Shown here piece by piece: positions 28,521-37,892 of a stretch of 64,000 nucleotides of DNA (the first letter of the stretch is position 1; each line of letters opens with the position of its first letter). This DNA comes from Croceicoccus naphthovorans (lineage in GTDB: Bacteria > Pseudomonadota > Alphaproteobacteria > Sphingomonadales > Sphingomonadaceae). The position numbers and the translations under genes were made by a program. The notes under the pieces are model-generated. The model saw only the letters and a list, made by a program, of their open reading frames with translations. It ran no database searches and was not told the DNA's origin. Where the stretch lies: assembly GCF_001028705.1 (NCBI RefSeq), contig NZ_CP011770.1, positions 1,925,501 to 1,989,500 on the forward strand, read 5' to 3'.

Positions 28521-28537
28521 ACCCGCGCCCTGCGGGT
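28521..28537 (+). terminator. Possible hairpin after pdeM
   Basis: ACCCGC (28521-28526) pairs perfectly with GCGGGT (28532-28537) around a 5-nt loop. The following CATATACCCTTT lacks a proper T run, so termination is uncertain. Confidence 0.3.
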
Positions 28538-28650
28538 GCATATACCCTTTAACTGACGCGCGTTTGTCGATATGAGCGCGCGCGGAAGGGGACCGTAAGC
28601 ATTGCCGTTTTACGGCCCAACCACCATATTTGATTTACGTAAGCCGCCAC

Positions 28651-28667
28651 AAGGAGAAGGCCCCATA
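28651..28667 (+). promoter_or_regulatory. Strong Shine-Dalgarno before a non-canonical ATA start of infC
   Basis: AAGGAG at 28651-28656 stands 8 nt before ATA (28665-28667), in frame with IF-3. The only canonical-like alternative is a TTG at 28602 with poor spacing. Rare start codons are known to let IF-3 repress its own synthesis (AUU in E. coli). Confidence 0.65.
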
Positions 28668-29207
28668 GCACGTCCACCCCGCCGCTCGCTGCAACCGCCG
28701 GTCAAGAGCGGGCCGCGCTTTAACGAATTCATTCAGGCGGACAAGGTTCGCGTCATCGATGACGAAGGCGAGAATCTGGGTGTGCTGTACACCCGCGAAG
28801 CGATCGAGCGTGCGGCTGACGCCGGGCTCGACCTGGTAGAGGTTTCTCCCAACGCCGATCCGCCGGTCTGCAAGTTCCTCGACGTCGGCAAGTTCCGGTA
28901 CGAGGCGCAGAAGAAGGCGAACCTCGCCCGCAAGACGCAAAAGACGCAGGAACTCAAAGAGATCAAGATGCGTCCGAACATCGACGATCACGATTACGAT
29001 GTGAAGATGCGCAACGTCGTCAAGTTCCTCGACAATGGCGACAAGGTGAAGTGCACGCTTCGCTTCCGCGGTCGTGAGATGGCGCACCAGGAACTGGGTA
29101 TCGAACTGCTCAACCGCGTGCGTGCGGACGTTGACGAAATCGCCAAGGTAGAGGCATTTCCCCGCCTTGAGGGCCGTCAGATGGTGATGGTGCTCGCGCC
29201 CAAGTGA
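28665..29207 (+). CDS. infC: Translation initiation factor IF-3
   Basis: A 180-aa factor that binds the 30S subunit, blocks premature subunit joining and checks the start codon and initiator tRNA. The N-terminal domain ([20 protein letters not shown]) and the C-terminal domain ([31 protein letters not shown]) are complete. I place the start at ATA 28665, because a strong ribosome-binding site stands there and the resulting [18 protein letters not shown] matches the short N-terminus usual for the family. A TTG at 28602 would add 21 residues. The 98-bp region after pdeM and the leader hold a CCGTAA-N11-TTACGG hairpin (28593-28615). Confidence 0.9.
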   Translation: MARPPRRSLQPPVKSGPRFNEFIQADKVRVIDDEGENLGVLYTREAIERAADAGLDLVEVSPNADPPVCKFLDVGKFRYEAQKKANLARKTQKTQELKEIKMRPNIDDHDYDVKMRNVVKFLDNGDKVKCTLRFRGREMAHQELGIELLNRVRADVDEIAKVEAFPRLEGRQMVMVLAPK

Positions 29208-29228
29208 GCCCTGACTGGAGCCTGCCCG

Positions 29229-29618
29229 TCAGTCGGCGGGCGGCTCCCACAATTCAATCGCATTACCCTCCGGATCGTGAATGCGGGCGAATCGCCCGGT
29301 TTCAGGCGAGTCCCAGTCGGCCCGTCGTTCCGCCACGATTCCCGACACCTCCAAACGTGCGACCAGCGCTTCGAGGCCGGACACGCGGAAATTCAGCATG
29401 AACGCCTTGTCGGCAGCGAAATAATCGCTGTCGGCGGGAAAAGGCGCGAAGACCATCGGCCCGGCCTGCGGATGCCAGAACCATTCGGCTCCAGCCGCAT
29501 CGCCGCCATTACCGCAACCGGCTCCGACCGACAGGTGATCGCGATACCACGCCGCCAGCGCTTCGGGGGCTTTCGCCCGAAAGAACAGCCCACCCATGCC
29601 AAGCACTTTGCCGTCCAT
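29229..29618 (-). CDS. VOC (glyoxalase-fold) family protein
   Basis: A 129-aa protein of the vicinal-oxygen-chelate superfamily with one betaalphabetabetabeta repeat pair: GGLFFRAKAPEALAAWYRDHL at the start and FARIHDPEGNAIELWEP near the end, the latter giving the usual metal-ligand Glu. The substrate is unknown. GGGGAG precedes the ATG. It converges on infC with a 21-bp gap. Confidence 0.8.
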   Translation of the reverse strand: MDGKVLGMGGLFFRAKAPEALAAWYRDHLSVGAGCGNGGDAAGAEWFWHPQAGPMVFAPFPADSDYFAADKAFMLNFRVSGLEALVARLEVSGIVAERRADWDSPETGRFARIHDPEGNAIELWEPPAD

Positions 29619-29718
29619 CTTACTCCCCGATCGCTGACCCGCGCGGATAAGGCGCGACGGTCACCGGAAACGCAAGCCTTGTTGCATTGCAGCACACTTC
29701 GTGCGTTACTCTGCGGCT

Positions 29719-32700
29719 ATGATCCGCGCCGCCCTGCACCACGCCACGAGTTACCACTATGACCGCCCGGTCCAGCTTGGACCGCAAGTCGTTCGATTGC
29801 GACCCGCACCGCACAGCCGGACTGCGATACCCAACTATTCACTGAAGATCGGACCAGCCGGGCACTTCCTGAACTGGCAGCAGGACCCGCACGGCAACTG
29901 GCTGGCCCGCATCGTCTTTCCCGAGAGGGTGACGAAATTCTCGATAGAGGTGGACCTGATCGCGGACCTGACCGTGATCAACCCATTTGACTTTTTCGTC
30001 GAGGAAAGCGCCGAAGAAGTCCCCTTCGCTTACGAACCCGAGCTTGCCGAAGAACTGTCGGCCTATTTCGAGGCGGAACCGGCTGGCCCGCTGTTCGAAG
30101 CACTCGTCGAGGAATTTCGCGACTGGACGGGCCGCACCATCGATTTCTTTGTGGCCGTCAATCAGGCGCTCGAACAGAAGATCGGCTATGTCGTGCGGAT
30201 GGAACCGGGCGTGCAACCGCCCGAGGATACGCTCTCGCTCGGCACCGGATCGTGCCGCGATACGGGCTGGTTGCTGGTCAACTTGTTACGCCGCCTCGGC
30301 TATGCCGCGCGGTTCGTGTCGGGCTACCTGATCCAGATGAAGGCCGATGTGGAGCCGGTCGAGGGACCGAAGGGGCCGGAAGCGGACTTCACCGATCTGC
30401 ATGCATGGTGCGAGGTCTATGTGCCCGGCGCGGGCTGGATCGGGCTGGACCCGACCAGCGGGCTGTTCGCGGGCGAAGGACACATCCCGCTGGCCGCCGC
30501 GCCGCATTACCGCTCCGCCGCGCCGATTACCGGCGTAGCCGAACCGGCGGAGGTCGATTTCCACTTTGCGATGAACGTCGACCGCGTGCACGAAGCGGTC
30601 CGGATCACGAAACCTTTCACCGACACCCGCTGGGAAGCGCTACTGGCGCTGGGCGACAAGGTGGACGAGGACCTGATCGCGCTAGACTGTCGCCTGACGA
30701 TGGGAGGCGAGCCGACCTTCGTTGCTGCCGACGATCCAGAGGCTGGCGAGTGGAACGGCGATGCCGTGGGGCCGACGAAGGCGAAATATGCCGACAAGCT
30801 GATCCGCAAGCTTCGCACCCGGTTCGCGCCGGGCGCGTTGCTGCATCACGGTCAGGGCAAGTGGTATCCCGGCGAAAGCCTGCCGCGCTGGGGCTATACG
30901 CTTTACTGGCGCAAGGACGGCAAGCCGCTGTGGTCGAACCCCGACCTGATCGCCGTCGATCCTGACGAAGACGCCGAAGCGAACCTCGACGCAGGGTCTG
31001 CGGGGCAGTTCCTGAACGCCGCAGCCTCGCAGCTCGGGGTTCAGGCGGAATACGTCCAGCCAGTATACGAAGACCCCGAAAAGTGGGTGGAGCGCGAGGG
31101 CGAACTTCCCGTCAACGTCGAGCCGGGCGATCCCAAGATCGACGATCCCGAAGAACGCGAACGCATTGTCCGCACTTTCACGCGCGGGTTGTCCAAACCG
31201 GTCGGCTATGTCCTGCCGATCCAGAAATGGCAGGCCCGACCCGCGAAAGGCCCACGCTGGAAGTCCGAGCAATGGACGGTGCGCAAAGGCAAGCTGACCG
31301 CGGTGCCGGGCGATTCCGCGCTGGGCTATCGCCTGCCGCTCGGTTCGCTGCCTTGGGTGTCGAAATCGGAATATCCCTACATCCACCCGCGCGTGGAAAC
31401 CGATGCGCAGGCCCCGCTGTCGGACTATCGCGAGCAAGCTGCGCGGAAAGGCCGCGACGATGCCGAGCGCATGACCGAAGGTGGCGGCGATCAGCGCTTC
31501 GAACGCGTCGAGACTGTCGGTGCGGCGCATCAGGATCGCGTGGAGCAAGAGATTATCGCCGGGGCCGTGCGCGCCGCGATGACGGTCGAACCGCGCGGCA
31601 CGTACCTTTCGGTTTTCATCCCGCCGCTGGAATCGATGGAGGATTTCCTCGAACTTGTCGCCGAGATCGAGACGGTGGCCGAAAAACTGCAGATGCCGGT
31701 TCGGATCGAAGGCTATCCACCTCCGCCCGACCCGCGTGTGCAGGTTCTGAAAGTCACGCCCGACCCCGGCGTGATCGAGGTGAACATTCACCCCACGGGT
31801 TCATGGCGCGAACTGGTCGACGTGACCGAGGGACTTTACGAAGACGCCCGCGAAGTGGGGCTCACCGCCGACAAGTTCATGGTCGACGGTCGTTCGGTCG
31901 GCACTGGCGGTGGCAACCACCTCGTCATGGGCGGGGCGACCTTCCCCGACAGCCCCTTCATTCGCCGCCCGGACTTGCTGAAGAGCTTCGTTCTCTACTA
32001 GCAGCGGCATCCCTCGCTGTCCTACCTGTTCTCCGGCCTGTTTATCGGCCCAACCAGCCAAGCGCCTCGCATCGACGAGGCGCGGCACGACAGCCTCTAC
32101 GAACTTGAAGTCGCTCTGAGCCAGGTGCCCCCGCCCGGCGAGCCGCCGAAGTTTCCGTGGATCGTCGACCTGTTGTTCCGCAACATGCTGGTCGATGTGA
32201 CGGGCAACACCCACCGCACCGAGATCTGCATCGACAAGCTCTATTCACCCGATGGCCCGACCGGACGCCTCGGCCTGGTCGAATTTCGCGGGTTCGAGAT
32301 GCCACCAGACCCGAAGATGAGCGTCGCCCAGCAACTTCTCCTCCGCGCCCTGATGGCTTGGTTCTGGCGCGAACCGCAGGATGGTAGCCTCGTCCGCTGG
32401 GGCACCAGCCTGCACGACCGGTTCCTGCTTCCGCACCACTGCTGGACCGATTTTCTCGAGGTGCTGTCCGATTTGCGTCACGCCGGGTACGACTTCGACC
32501 CGCAGTGGTTCGAGGCGCAACGCCAGTTCCGCTTTCCCACCCACGGGGGGATCGAGGCTGGCGGTGTCGTCCTGGAAGTCACCCACGCGCTCGAACCGTG
32601 GAACGTGCTGGGCGAAACCGGCGCGATCGGGGGCACGGTGCGTTACGTCGATTCCAGTACCGAGCGGTTGCAGGTTTCCGCGCGCGGCCTCGTCCCCGGC

Positions 32701-33084
32701 AGGCACGTGATCGGCTGCAACGGCAGGCGCGTGCCGATGCATCCGACGGGGCGGCCCGGAGAGGCTGTCGGCGGCGTGCGTTACAAGGCTTGGGCCCCGC
32801 CCTCGTGCCTGCATCCGCTGCTCCCTGCGGATGCTCCGCTAACCTTCGATGTGTTCGATACTTGGAACAATCGCTCGCTGGGCGGTTGTGTCTATCATGT
32901 GGCACACCCGGGTGGACGTGCGTATGATGATGTTCCGGTCAACAGTTACGAGGCCGAGAGCCGCCGCAGGGCGCGCTTTCAGGACCACGGGCATACGCCG
33001 GGCAATGTGGACGTTCCGCCAGAAGAACACGGGGGAGAATTTCCGATGACGCTGGACCTGCGCCGCCCGGCGGGACTGCACTGA
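29719..33084 (+). pseudogene. Transglutaminase-DUF2126 gene interrupted by an in-frame TAG
   Basis: A continuous reading frame of 1121 codons is broken only by TAG at 31999-32001 (codon 761). N-terminal part: a transglutaminase N-domain, then a core with Cys in [11 protein letters not shown] and His in DLHAWCEVY, then the first part of DUF2126. After the stop the same frame continues with [20 protein letters not shown] and the rest of DUF2126 to the normal end. TGG (Trp) is expected at this place, so a single G-to-A change explains the break. The 360 codons after it show no decay, so the lesion is recent, suppressed or a consensus error. Without read-through, a 760-aa protein lacking half of DUF2126 is made. 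The ATG at 29719 is preferred over a GTG at 29701. Confidence 0.85.
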
Positions 33085-33098
33085 GGATGTAAGGCCAG

Positions 33099-35588
33099 AT
33101 GGCCACGCAAGACCTTTTCGGACCCGACCCGGCGATGGACCCGCTGGCATGGTACACGCCCGACAATCCGGGCGCGGACCTGTTCGCCTCTTCCCCGCCG
33201 GATATTGCCAAAGCGTGGCAGGCGTTTGCGGCGGGTATTGCCGCGCTTCCCGGCGGGCTTGGCGAAGTGCAGGGCTGGGTCGACCGGCATGTGCAGGATC
33301 TGGGCCTCGCCTTCCGCCTGACCGGCGATGTCGAGGAACGGGCATGGCCGCTCTCCCCCCTCCCCGTGGTGATCGGGGCGGAGGAATGGCAGACGCTGTC
33401 CAACGGACTGATCCAACGCGCCGATCTGCTGGAGGCGGTAGTTGCCGACATCTATGGCCCGCAAAAGCTGATTACCGACAGCCACCTGCCTGCCGCAGCT
33501 ATTTCCGGCAGCGCCGATTTCGCGCGGCGTATGGTGGGATTGCCGCCGACCGGCGGGCGGCACCTGAAGGTTTGCGCCATCGATCTTGCGCGTGGGCCGA
33601 CCGGAGAGTGGCGCGTGCTGGCGGACCGCGTGCGCCTGCCCATCGGCATCGGCTATGTGCGCGAAAACCGGCTGGCGCTGCTGCGCACGACCGGACCGCT
33701 CTTGGGCGAGATGAATGCGCGGCGGTTGCTCGATTTCTACAACACGATCCGCGACGGCATCGCCGCGACCTGCCAGCGCGCCGATCCGCGCATCGCATTG
33801 CTGACGCCGGGGCGGTTCACGCAGTCCTATCCTGAACAGGCGCACCTTGCCCGCCACCTCGGCTTTTCGCTGGTAGAGGGCCGCGATCTGGTAGAGCGGG
33901 AAGGCAAAATCTACGTCCGCACCATCGCCGGTTTGAAGCGGATCGATGCACTGTGGCGCTGGATCAACACGCGCGATATCGACCCGCTGGCTTTCGATGC
34001 CCGGTCGGAGATCGGCGTCCCGAACCTGCTCAACGCCTGCGCGACCGGAGGGCTGGTCATGGCCAACTGGCCCGGGGCTGGCGTGGTCGAGGCGCGGGTG
34101 ATGTCCGCCTTCCTGCCCGCGTTGTGCAAGACGCTGTTCGACCAGCCCCTCGCCCTGCCCAACGCGGCAACCTGGTGGTGCGGACAACCGACAGAGCGGG
34201 CGCATGTCCGGCAGAATTTTGCCAATCTCGTCATCGGCCCCGCGTTCCGCTTGCCTGTCGCCGGCCTGCCCGACGGTCGTAGCAAGGTCGTCGCGAACCT
34301 GACCGACGATGAGTGCGAAACGCTATTGAACGCGATAGAGCGCCGCCCGATGGACTATGTCGGGCAAGAGATTGTCGATATTTCCACCACGCCGACGGTC
34401 GTCGGCAATCGCATCGAACCGCGCGGTTTCACCCTGCGCGCCTTCCTTGCCCGCGATGCGGACGGGATGTGGCAAGTCCTTCCCGGCGGGTTCGCGCGTA
34501 TTTCGGCAGACAATGAATTGCGCACCGCGCTGATGGGTGAGAACGACCTTTCCGCCGACCTCTGCATCGTCGATCCCGCCCATGCCCAGCGCACCGCAAC
34601 TCCGCCGCCGATGCAACCCCCGGCGGTGCGGCGACAACAGGGGTTGTTGCCCAGTCAGGCCGCCGACAACCTGTTCTGGCTTGGCCGCTATTCAGAGCGG
34701 GCGAACCAGACAGCGCGCCTGATCAGGGTGCTGCTCGATTCCGGCAATGTCGCGGCCATAGACCCGAAGCTGGAGGGTATTTCCAGCCCGGTACGCCGGA
34801 TTTCCGGCCTGCTCGACCGGCTGGGCGCGGCGAGCGTCAGCGAGGAGCAGCGCGGGCCGCTGGAATTGGCAGAGCCGGCGTTGAACGATGCTTCGCTACC
34901 CGGTTCGGTCGCGTCGCTGGCCATATCGGGACGCAAGGTGTCGCTGCTCTTGCGCGACCGTTTGAGCCACGATGCGTGGCGCATTCTCAACCGTCCTGTG
35001 CCGACTTGCGGTCAGGACGCGGAATCGCTGAGCGCCGCGTGCGACATCCTGATCGAACGCTATGCCGCGCAGACGCAGATGATGGCCGACACGATGGGTC
35101 GCGGCCCGGCGTGGCACTTTCTGCAAATGGGCACGGCGGTAGAGCGGGCGAACATGATCCTGCAATCGGCGATGGCGATGGTACCCGGGAAGGCCAGCGC
35201 CGAAGACCTTGCCGCCCTGCTCGATCTGGTCGAGGGGCAGGCCGCCTATCGCAGCCGCTATCTCGCCATGCCGTTCATCGCGCCGGTGCTCGATATCGTC
35301 CTGCTCGATCCGGCTCAGCCCGGCAGCCTTGCCTTTCAGGCCGACCGCATTGCCGAACATCTCTCCGCCTTGCCCCCTATGCGCGAAGACGGCATGACAG
35401 AGCCTGCCTTGATCGCCGCACGGCAACTGGTCGCACAGTTGGAGGGGCTGGAGGCCGACAGCCTCGATCCCGACAGATTGGACGACCTGCTCTCCCGCCT
35501 GCGCGGCATTTCGGAGGCGATTTCCGAACGCTATTTCCTGCAAGTCGCCCCGCCAGAGGACGACGGCAAGGCTCCGCTGCTGGGATGA
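33099..35588 (+). CDS. Circularly permuted ATP-grasp fused to alpha-E domain
   Basis: An 829-aa two-domain protein. Residues about 1-490 are a circularly permuted ATP-grasp (DUF404/DUF407) with the typical GGRHLKVCAIDLARGPTGEW and IGYVRENRL stretches. Residues about 515-820 are an alpha-E (DUF403) helical domain beginning LLPSQAADNLFWLGRYSERA. In many bacteria these are two adjacent genes; here they are fused. Comparative genomics links them to transglutaminase-like proteins in a predicted peptide-ligation or -modification pathway whose product is unknown. The gene follows the DUF2126 gene by 14 bp and overlaps the next transglutaminase gene by 4 bp. Confidence 0.9.
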   Translation: MATQDLFGPDPAMDPLAWYTPDNPGADLFASSPPDIAKAWQAFAAGIAALPGGLGEVQGWVDRHVQDLGLAFRLTGDVEERAWPLSPLPVVIGAEEWQTLSNGLIQRADLLEAVVADIYGPQKLITDSHLPAAAISGSADFARRMVGLPPTGGRHLKVCAIDLARGPTGEWRVLADRVRLPIGIGYVRENRLALLRTTGPLLGEMNARRLLDFYNTIRDGIAATCQRADPRIALLTPGRFTQSYPEQAHLARHLGFSLVEGRDLVEREGKIYVRTIAGLKRIDALWRWINTRDIDPLAFDARSEIGVPNLLNACATGGLVMANWPGAGVVEARVMSAFLPALCKTLFDQPLALPNAATWWCGQPTERAHVRQNFANLVIGPAFRLPVAGLPDGRSKVVANLTDDECETLLNAIERRPMDYVGQEIVDISTTPTVVGNRIEPRGFTLRAFLARDADGMWQVLPGGFARISADNELRTALMGENDLSADLCIVDPAHAQRTATPPPMQPPAVRRQQGLLPSQAADNLFWLGRYSERANQTARLIRVLLDSGNVAAIDPKLEGISSPVRRISGLLDRLGAASVSEEQRGPLELAEPALNDASLPGSVASLAISGRKVSLLLRDRLSHDAWRILNRPVPTCGQDAESLSAACDILIERYAAQTQMMADTMGRGPAWHFLQMGTAVERANMILQSAMAMVPGKASAEDLAALLDLVEGQAAYRSRYLAMPFIAPVLDIVLLDPAQPGSLAFQADRIAEHLSALPPMREDGMTEPALIAARQLVAQLEGLEADSLDPDRLDDLLSRLRGISEAISERYFLQVAPPEDDGKAPLLG

Positions 35589-36499
35589 ACGGCGAAACGC
35601 GATATCGCATTCGGCACGAATCGAGCCTGGGCTACGGCAGCGGCGTTGCCGATGCGCGCCTGAATCTGCGGCTGATGCCGGTGCTGTGGCCGGGGCAGGA
35701 TCTGATCGAGCACGACTTTTGCATCACCCCGGTGCCGACCGAGCGGCGCGATACGTTCGGACCTTACGTGGTCAACGTTACGACCATCGGCTTCACCGGC
35801 AATGTGACCGAGGTAACGGTCGAGAGCGTGATGATTGTCGCGGTAACACCCCCGCCCCTTCCCGCCTCCACGCCGACCGTCGGCGAAGTTCGCGATGCCG
35901 CCCTGCTTGCACCCGATCTCTCGCCACTGTCGCCCGCGCCATACCTCTACGGATCGCGCATTGCCGCGCCCGACGCCGACATCGCTGACTGGGCGGCGCC
36001 GCTGCTTAGCGATGACCGATCCATTCTCGAAGCCGCGCAGGCCTTGTGCAGCGCGATCCACGAGCAGTTCACCTACGATCCGCACGCAACCGACAGCGGC
36101 ACCAGTCCCGCCGAGGCTTTCGCCGCCAAGTCGGGCGTCTGTCAGGATTTCGCCCACGTCATGATCGTCGCCCTGCGCGGCCACGGCATTCCGGCCAGCT
36201 ACATCAGCGGATACCTGCGCACGCAGCCGCCGCCGGGGATGGACCGGCTGGTCGGGGCCGATGCCATGCATGCTTGGGCCGCCGTTTGGTGCGGGCCGCA
36301 TGTCGGTTGGATCGGGTTGGACCCAACAAACGATTGCCTTGCGCGCGAGAACCACGTCGTCGTCGCGATGGGTCGCGACTATGCCGATGTCGCGCCGGTC
36401 GATGGGGTGTTCACCGGCTCTGCGGTGCAGACGATGCGCTATTCGGTCGATGTCGCGCCGATCGATGAGGCGGCCACGCAGGAACCCGGTATCGCGTAA
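35585..36499 (+). CDS. Transglutaminase family protein
   Basis: A 304-aa cytosolic protein with a bacterial transglutaminase-like N-domain (residues about 5-85) and a transglutaminase core. The triad is visible: Cys in AKSGVCQDFAHVMIVALRG, His in ADAMHAWAAVW and Asp in WIGLDPTN. ATGA overlap with the ATP-grasp/alpha-E gene indicates coupled translation. Proteins of this family sit with ATP-grasp/alpha-E genes in many bacteria and may act as a peptidase or amide-forming enzyme in that pathway. No signal peptide is seen. Confidence 0.9.
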   Translation: MNGETRYRIRHESSLGYGSGVADARLNLRLMPVLWPGQDLIEHDFCITPVPTERRDTFGPYVVNVTTIGFTGNVTEVTVESVMIVAVTPPPLPASTPTVGEVRDAALLAPDLSPLSPAPYLYGSRIAAPDADIADWAAPLLSDDRSILEAAQALCSAIHEQFTYDPHATDSGTSPAEAFAAKSGVCQDFAHVMIVALRGHGIPASYISGYLRTQPPPGMDRLVGADAMHAWAAVWCGPHVGWIGLDPTNDCLARENHVVVAMGRDYADVAPVDGVFTGSAVQTMRYSVDVAPIDEAATQEPGIA

Positions 36500-36538
36500 G
36501 ACCGTTCGACTCCGCGTAAAGACAAGGAGTCACCACAC

Positions 36539-37387
36539 ATGGCCGCGCGCGCCTATTGGCAGGGCCAGATCCGCCTCGCCCTCGTATCCATCCCGGTCGA
36601 AGCCTATTCGGCGACGAAATCGGGAGCGAAGATCAGCTTCAACCAGATTCACGAACCCAGCGGCAAGCGGATCAGTTACGAGAAGGTCGTGCCCGGTATC
36701 GGCCCGGTGGACCGCGACGAGATCATTCGCGGTTACGAAGTCTCAAAGGGCAACTACGTCCTGCTGGAAGACGAAGAGATCGAGGCGGTGAAGATCGAGA
36801 GCAAGAAGACGCTCGAACTGGTCCAGTTCGTCGAGGCTTGCGAGATCGACCCTCTCTATTTTGAAAAACCCTATTACGTCGCGCCCGCAGACGATCTGGC
36901 CGAAGAGGCCTTCGTCGTGCTGCGGGAAGCGCTTCGAAAGGCGAAGAAGGTCGGCATTGGCCAGCTTTCCGTGCGCGGTCGCGAAACGCTGGTCGCGATA
37001 AAGCCCTGCGGCAAGGGGCTGCTGATGGAAACGCTGCGCTATGCAGACGAGGTGCGGCAGGGGCAGGCGTTCTTTTCCGAGATCGGGACAAGCAAGCCGA
37101 AGAAGGAACTGCTGGACCTGGCCACCGCGCTGATCGACCAGCGCAGCGCGCCTTTTGACGCCAGCGAGTTTCATGATCGCTATTCCGATGCTTTGAAAAA
37201 GCTGATCGACAAGAAGGCGAAGTCGAAGAGCGGCAAGAAAATACTGGAAGATGTCGACGATCCGGGCGACGCATCGGGTTCGAATGTTATCGACCTGATG
37301 GCGGCCCTCAAGAAATCGGTCGATGGCGACAAACCGGCTGCAAAAAAAGCCCCGACGCGCAAGGCCGCCAGCCGTAAGCGGGCGTAA
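36539..37387 (+). CDS. ku: Ku protein of non-homologous end joining
   Basis: A 282-aa bacterial Ku homologue that would bind DNA double-strand ends as a homodimer and recruit LigD. The Ku core covers residues about 1-255 (ARAYWQGQIRLALVSIPVEA, then the beta-barrel arm). The C-terminus is a Lys/Ala-rich tail as in other bacterial Ku proteins. The ATG follows AAGGAG with good spacing. It begins a three-gene run with mgtC-like and ligD genes, 4 bp before the former. Confidence 0.95.
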   Translation: MAARAYWQGQIRLALVSIPVEAYSATKSGAKISFNQIHEPSGKRISYEKVVPGIGPVDRDEIIRGYEVSKGNYVLLEDEEIEAVKIESKKTLELVQFVEACEIDPLYFEKPYYVAPADDLAEEAFVVLREALRKAKKVGIGQLSVRGRETLVAIKPCGKGLLMETLRYADEVRQGQAFFSEIGTSKPKKELLDLATALIDQRSAPFDASEFHDRYSDALKKLIDKKAKSKSGKKILEDVDDPGDASGSNVIDLMAALKKSVDGDKPAAKKAPTRKAASRKRA

Positions 37388-37391
37388 CGCA

Positions 37392-37892
37392 ATGGAATTG
37401 AACGACGCTACCGCACTGCACTGGCTTGATTTTCAGGTCCTGCTGCGCCTGTCGATTGCCGCCGTGCTGGGCCTGTTGCTGGGGCTGGATCGCGAATTGC
37501 GCGGCCATGCCGCCGGGATGCGCACGCACGGGTTGGTCTGCTTTTCCGCCGCCGCGACAACGATTTCCATCATCGCGCTGTACCTGCAACTGGGCCCAGC
37601 GCAGATGGACCCGCTGCGCCTGTTCGAAGCCGTGGGCGCGTTCATCGGAATCGTGGGCGCGGGACTGATCGTCTTTTCCAAAGGTCAGCTGCACAATATC
37701 ACGACGGCGGCACACCTGTGGCTGGCGGCGGTTATCGGCATCGCGTGCGGAGCGGGACAATGGCCGCTGGTCGCGATCGGGTTCGTGATTTCTGTCGTGA
37801 TGGTGACGGTGCTTCGCTTCGTCGAAAAGTTCATGGGCGAGGATCGCGTGCTGGACGAGGACGGCGAGAAATCGGGCAAGAGCGAGCCGTGA
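37392..37892 (+). CDS. MgtC/SapB family membrane protein
   Basis: A 166-aa inner-membrane protein with four hydrophobic helices and the family motifs LGLLLGLDRELRGHAAGMRTHG and EAVGAFIGIVGAG. MgtC-type proteins affect magnesium homeostasis, ATP synthase activity or acid tolerance. It sits between ku and ligD, 4 bp after ku and overlapping ligD by 4 bp (GTGA), which suggests co-translation with a DNA-repair enzyme. The short C-terminal tail is acidic. Confidence 0.87.
   Translation: MELNDATALHWLDFQVLLRLSIAAVLGLLLGLDRELRGHAAGMRTHGLVCFSAAATTISIIALYLQLGPAQMDPLRLFEAVGAFIGIVGAGLIVFSKGQLHNITTAAHLWLAAVIGIACGAGQWPLVAIGFVISVVMVTVLRFVEKFMGEDRVLDEDGEKSGKSEP

Noticed and set aside
30347..30538. Small frames in alternative phases inside the transglutaminase gene as separate genes
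   Set aside because: They lie within a conserved domain in the main frame and show only Arg/Pro-rich shadow composition.
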